In this document: positions 63,991-64,000 of the stretch, piece after piece
How positions within the stretch are numbered: the stretch's first letter is position 1
Layout of the letters: each line of letters opens with the position of its first letter
NCBI GenBank assembly: GCA_946902985.2
Contig: OX336389.2
Coordinates: 126,019,572-126,083,571, forward strand
Length of the DNA: 64,000 nt
Source of the DNA: Meconema thalassinum
Taxonomy: Eukaryota; Arthropoda; Insecta; Orthoptera; Tettigoniidae
Direction: 5' to 3'
Notes under the pieces: generated by a model
Database searches by the model: none
Told to the model about the DNA's origin: nothing
Seen by the model: only the letters and a program-made list of their open reading frames with translations
Position numbers and translations under genes: made by a program

Positions 63991-64000
63991 GACCTTATGC

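Overview
The window is eukaryotic and almost certainly from an insect. It contains no bacterial-style gene clusters. It is a dense bed of nested transposable elements: BEL/Pao, Gypsy and errantivirus-like LTR elements, non-LTR retrotransposons, mariner/Tc1, hAT and PIF/Harbinger-like DNA elements, tRNA-derived and 5S-derived SINEs, MITEs, and satellite-like arrays. The errantivirus-like copy with an env remnant, the mariner and Tc1 families and the SINE-rich background fit an arthropod with a large genome. The SINE style reminds me of orthopteroid insects, but that is only an impression. I find no host gene I can defend.

Layout. 0-8 kb: unassigned AT-rich sequence holding a broken DDE transposase on the minus strand (blocks near 5.1-4.56, 2.99-2.62 and 1.5-1.2 kb). 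8.2-11.5 kb: a mariner fragment, a MITE, a local duplication, and a LINE 3' end split by a TA-flanked MITE. 11.5-18.2 kb: a mariner copy cut open by a complete BEL/Pao element with an intact 1737-residue polyprotein and LTRs in which I see no differences. 18.3-19.3 kb: an element with long inverted ends. 19.7-32.4 kb: a PIF/Harbinger-like element opened by a 10-kb errantivirus-like provirus and by a 5'-truncated LINE. The provirus itself carries an 807-bp insertion in pol and a palindromic mariner derivative in its 3' LTR. 32.46-33.18 kb: a hAT-type MITE. 33-38 kb: SINE copies, two members of a tandem-unit repeat family and a 5S-derived SINE. 38.1-39.6 kb: a Tc1 element with an intact transposase. 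40-41.2 kb: two SINEs. 41.5-48.4 kb: a Gypsy element with about 1% LTR divergence but several breaks. 48.5-52 and 55.65-57.8 kb: two inverted copies of a repeat module, one holding a hAT MITE. 52.9-54.6 kb: a 44-bp-unit minisatellite. 54.7-55.0 kb: a hAT transposase fragment. 62.3-64 kb: the 3' part of another Gypsy element that runs off the right edge.

The genes do not form a pathway. Each encodes its own element's mobility, and the value of the window lies in its layered insertion history. Target-site duplications fix many boundaries: ACGGG (BEL), GCGG (errantivirus-like), GTAT (Gypsy), TCCTCATG and GTAATAAC (hAT MITEs), an 11-bp repeat (LINE), a 12-bp repeat (pol insertion) and TA (mariner/Tc1). 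The two frames most likely to be functional are the BEL polyprotein at 12203-17416 and the Tc1 transposase at 38311-39336.
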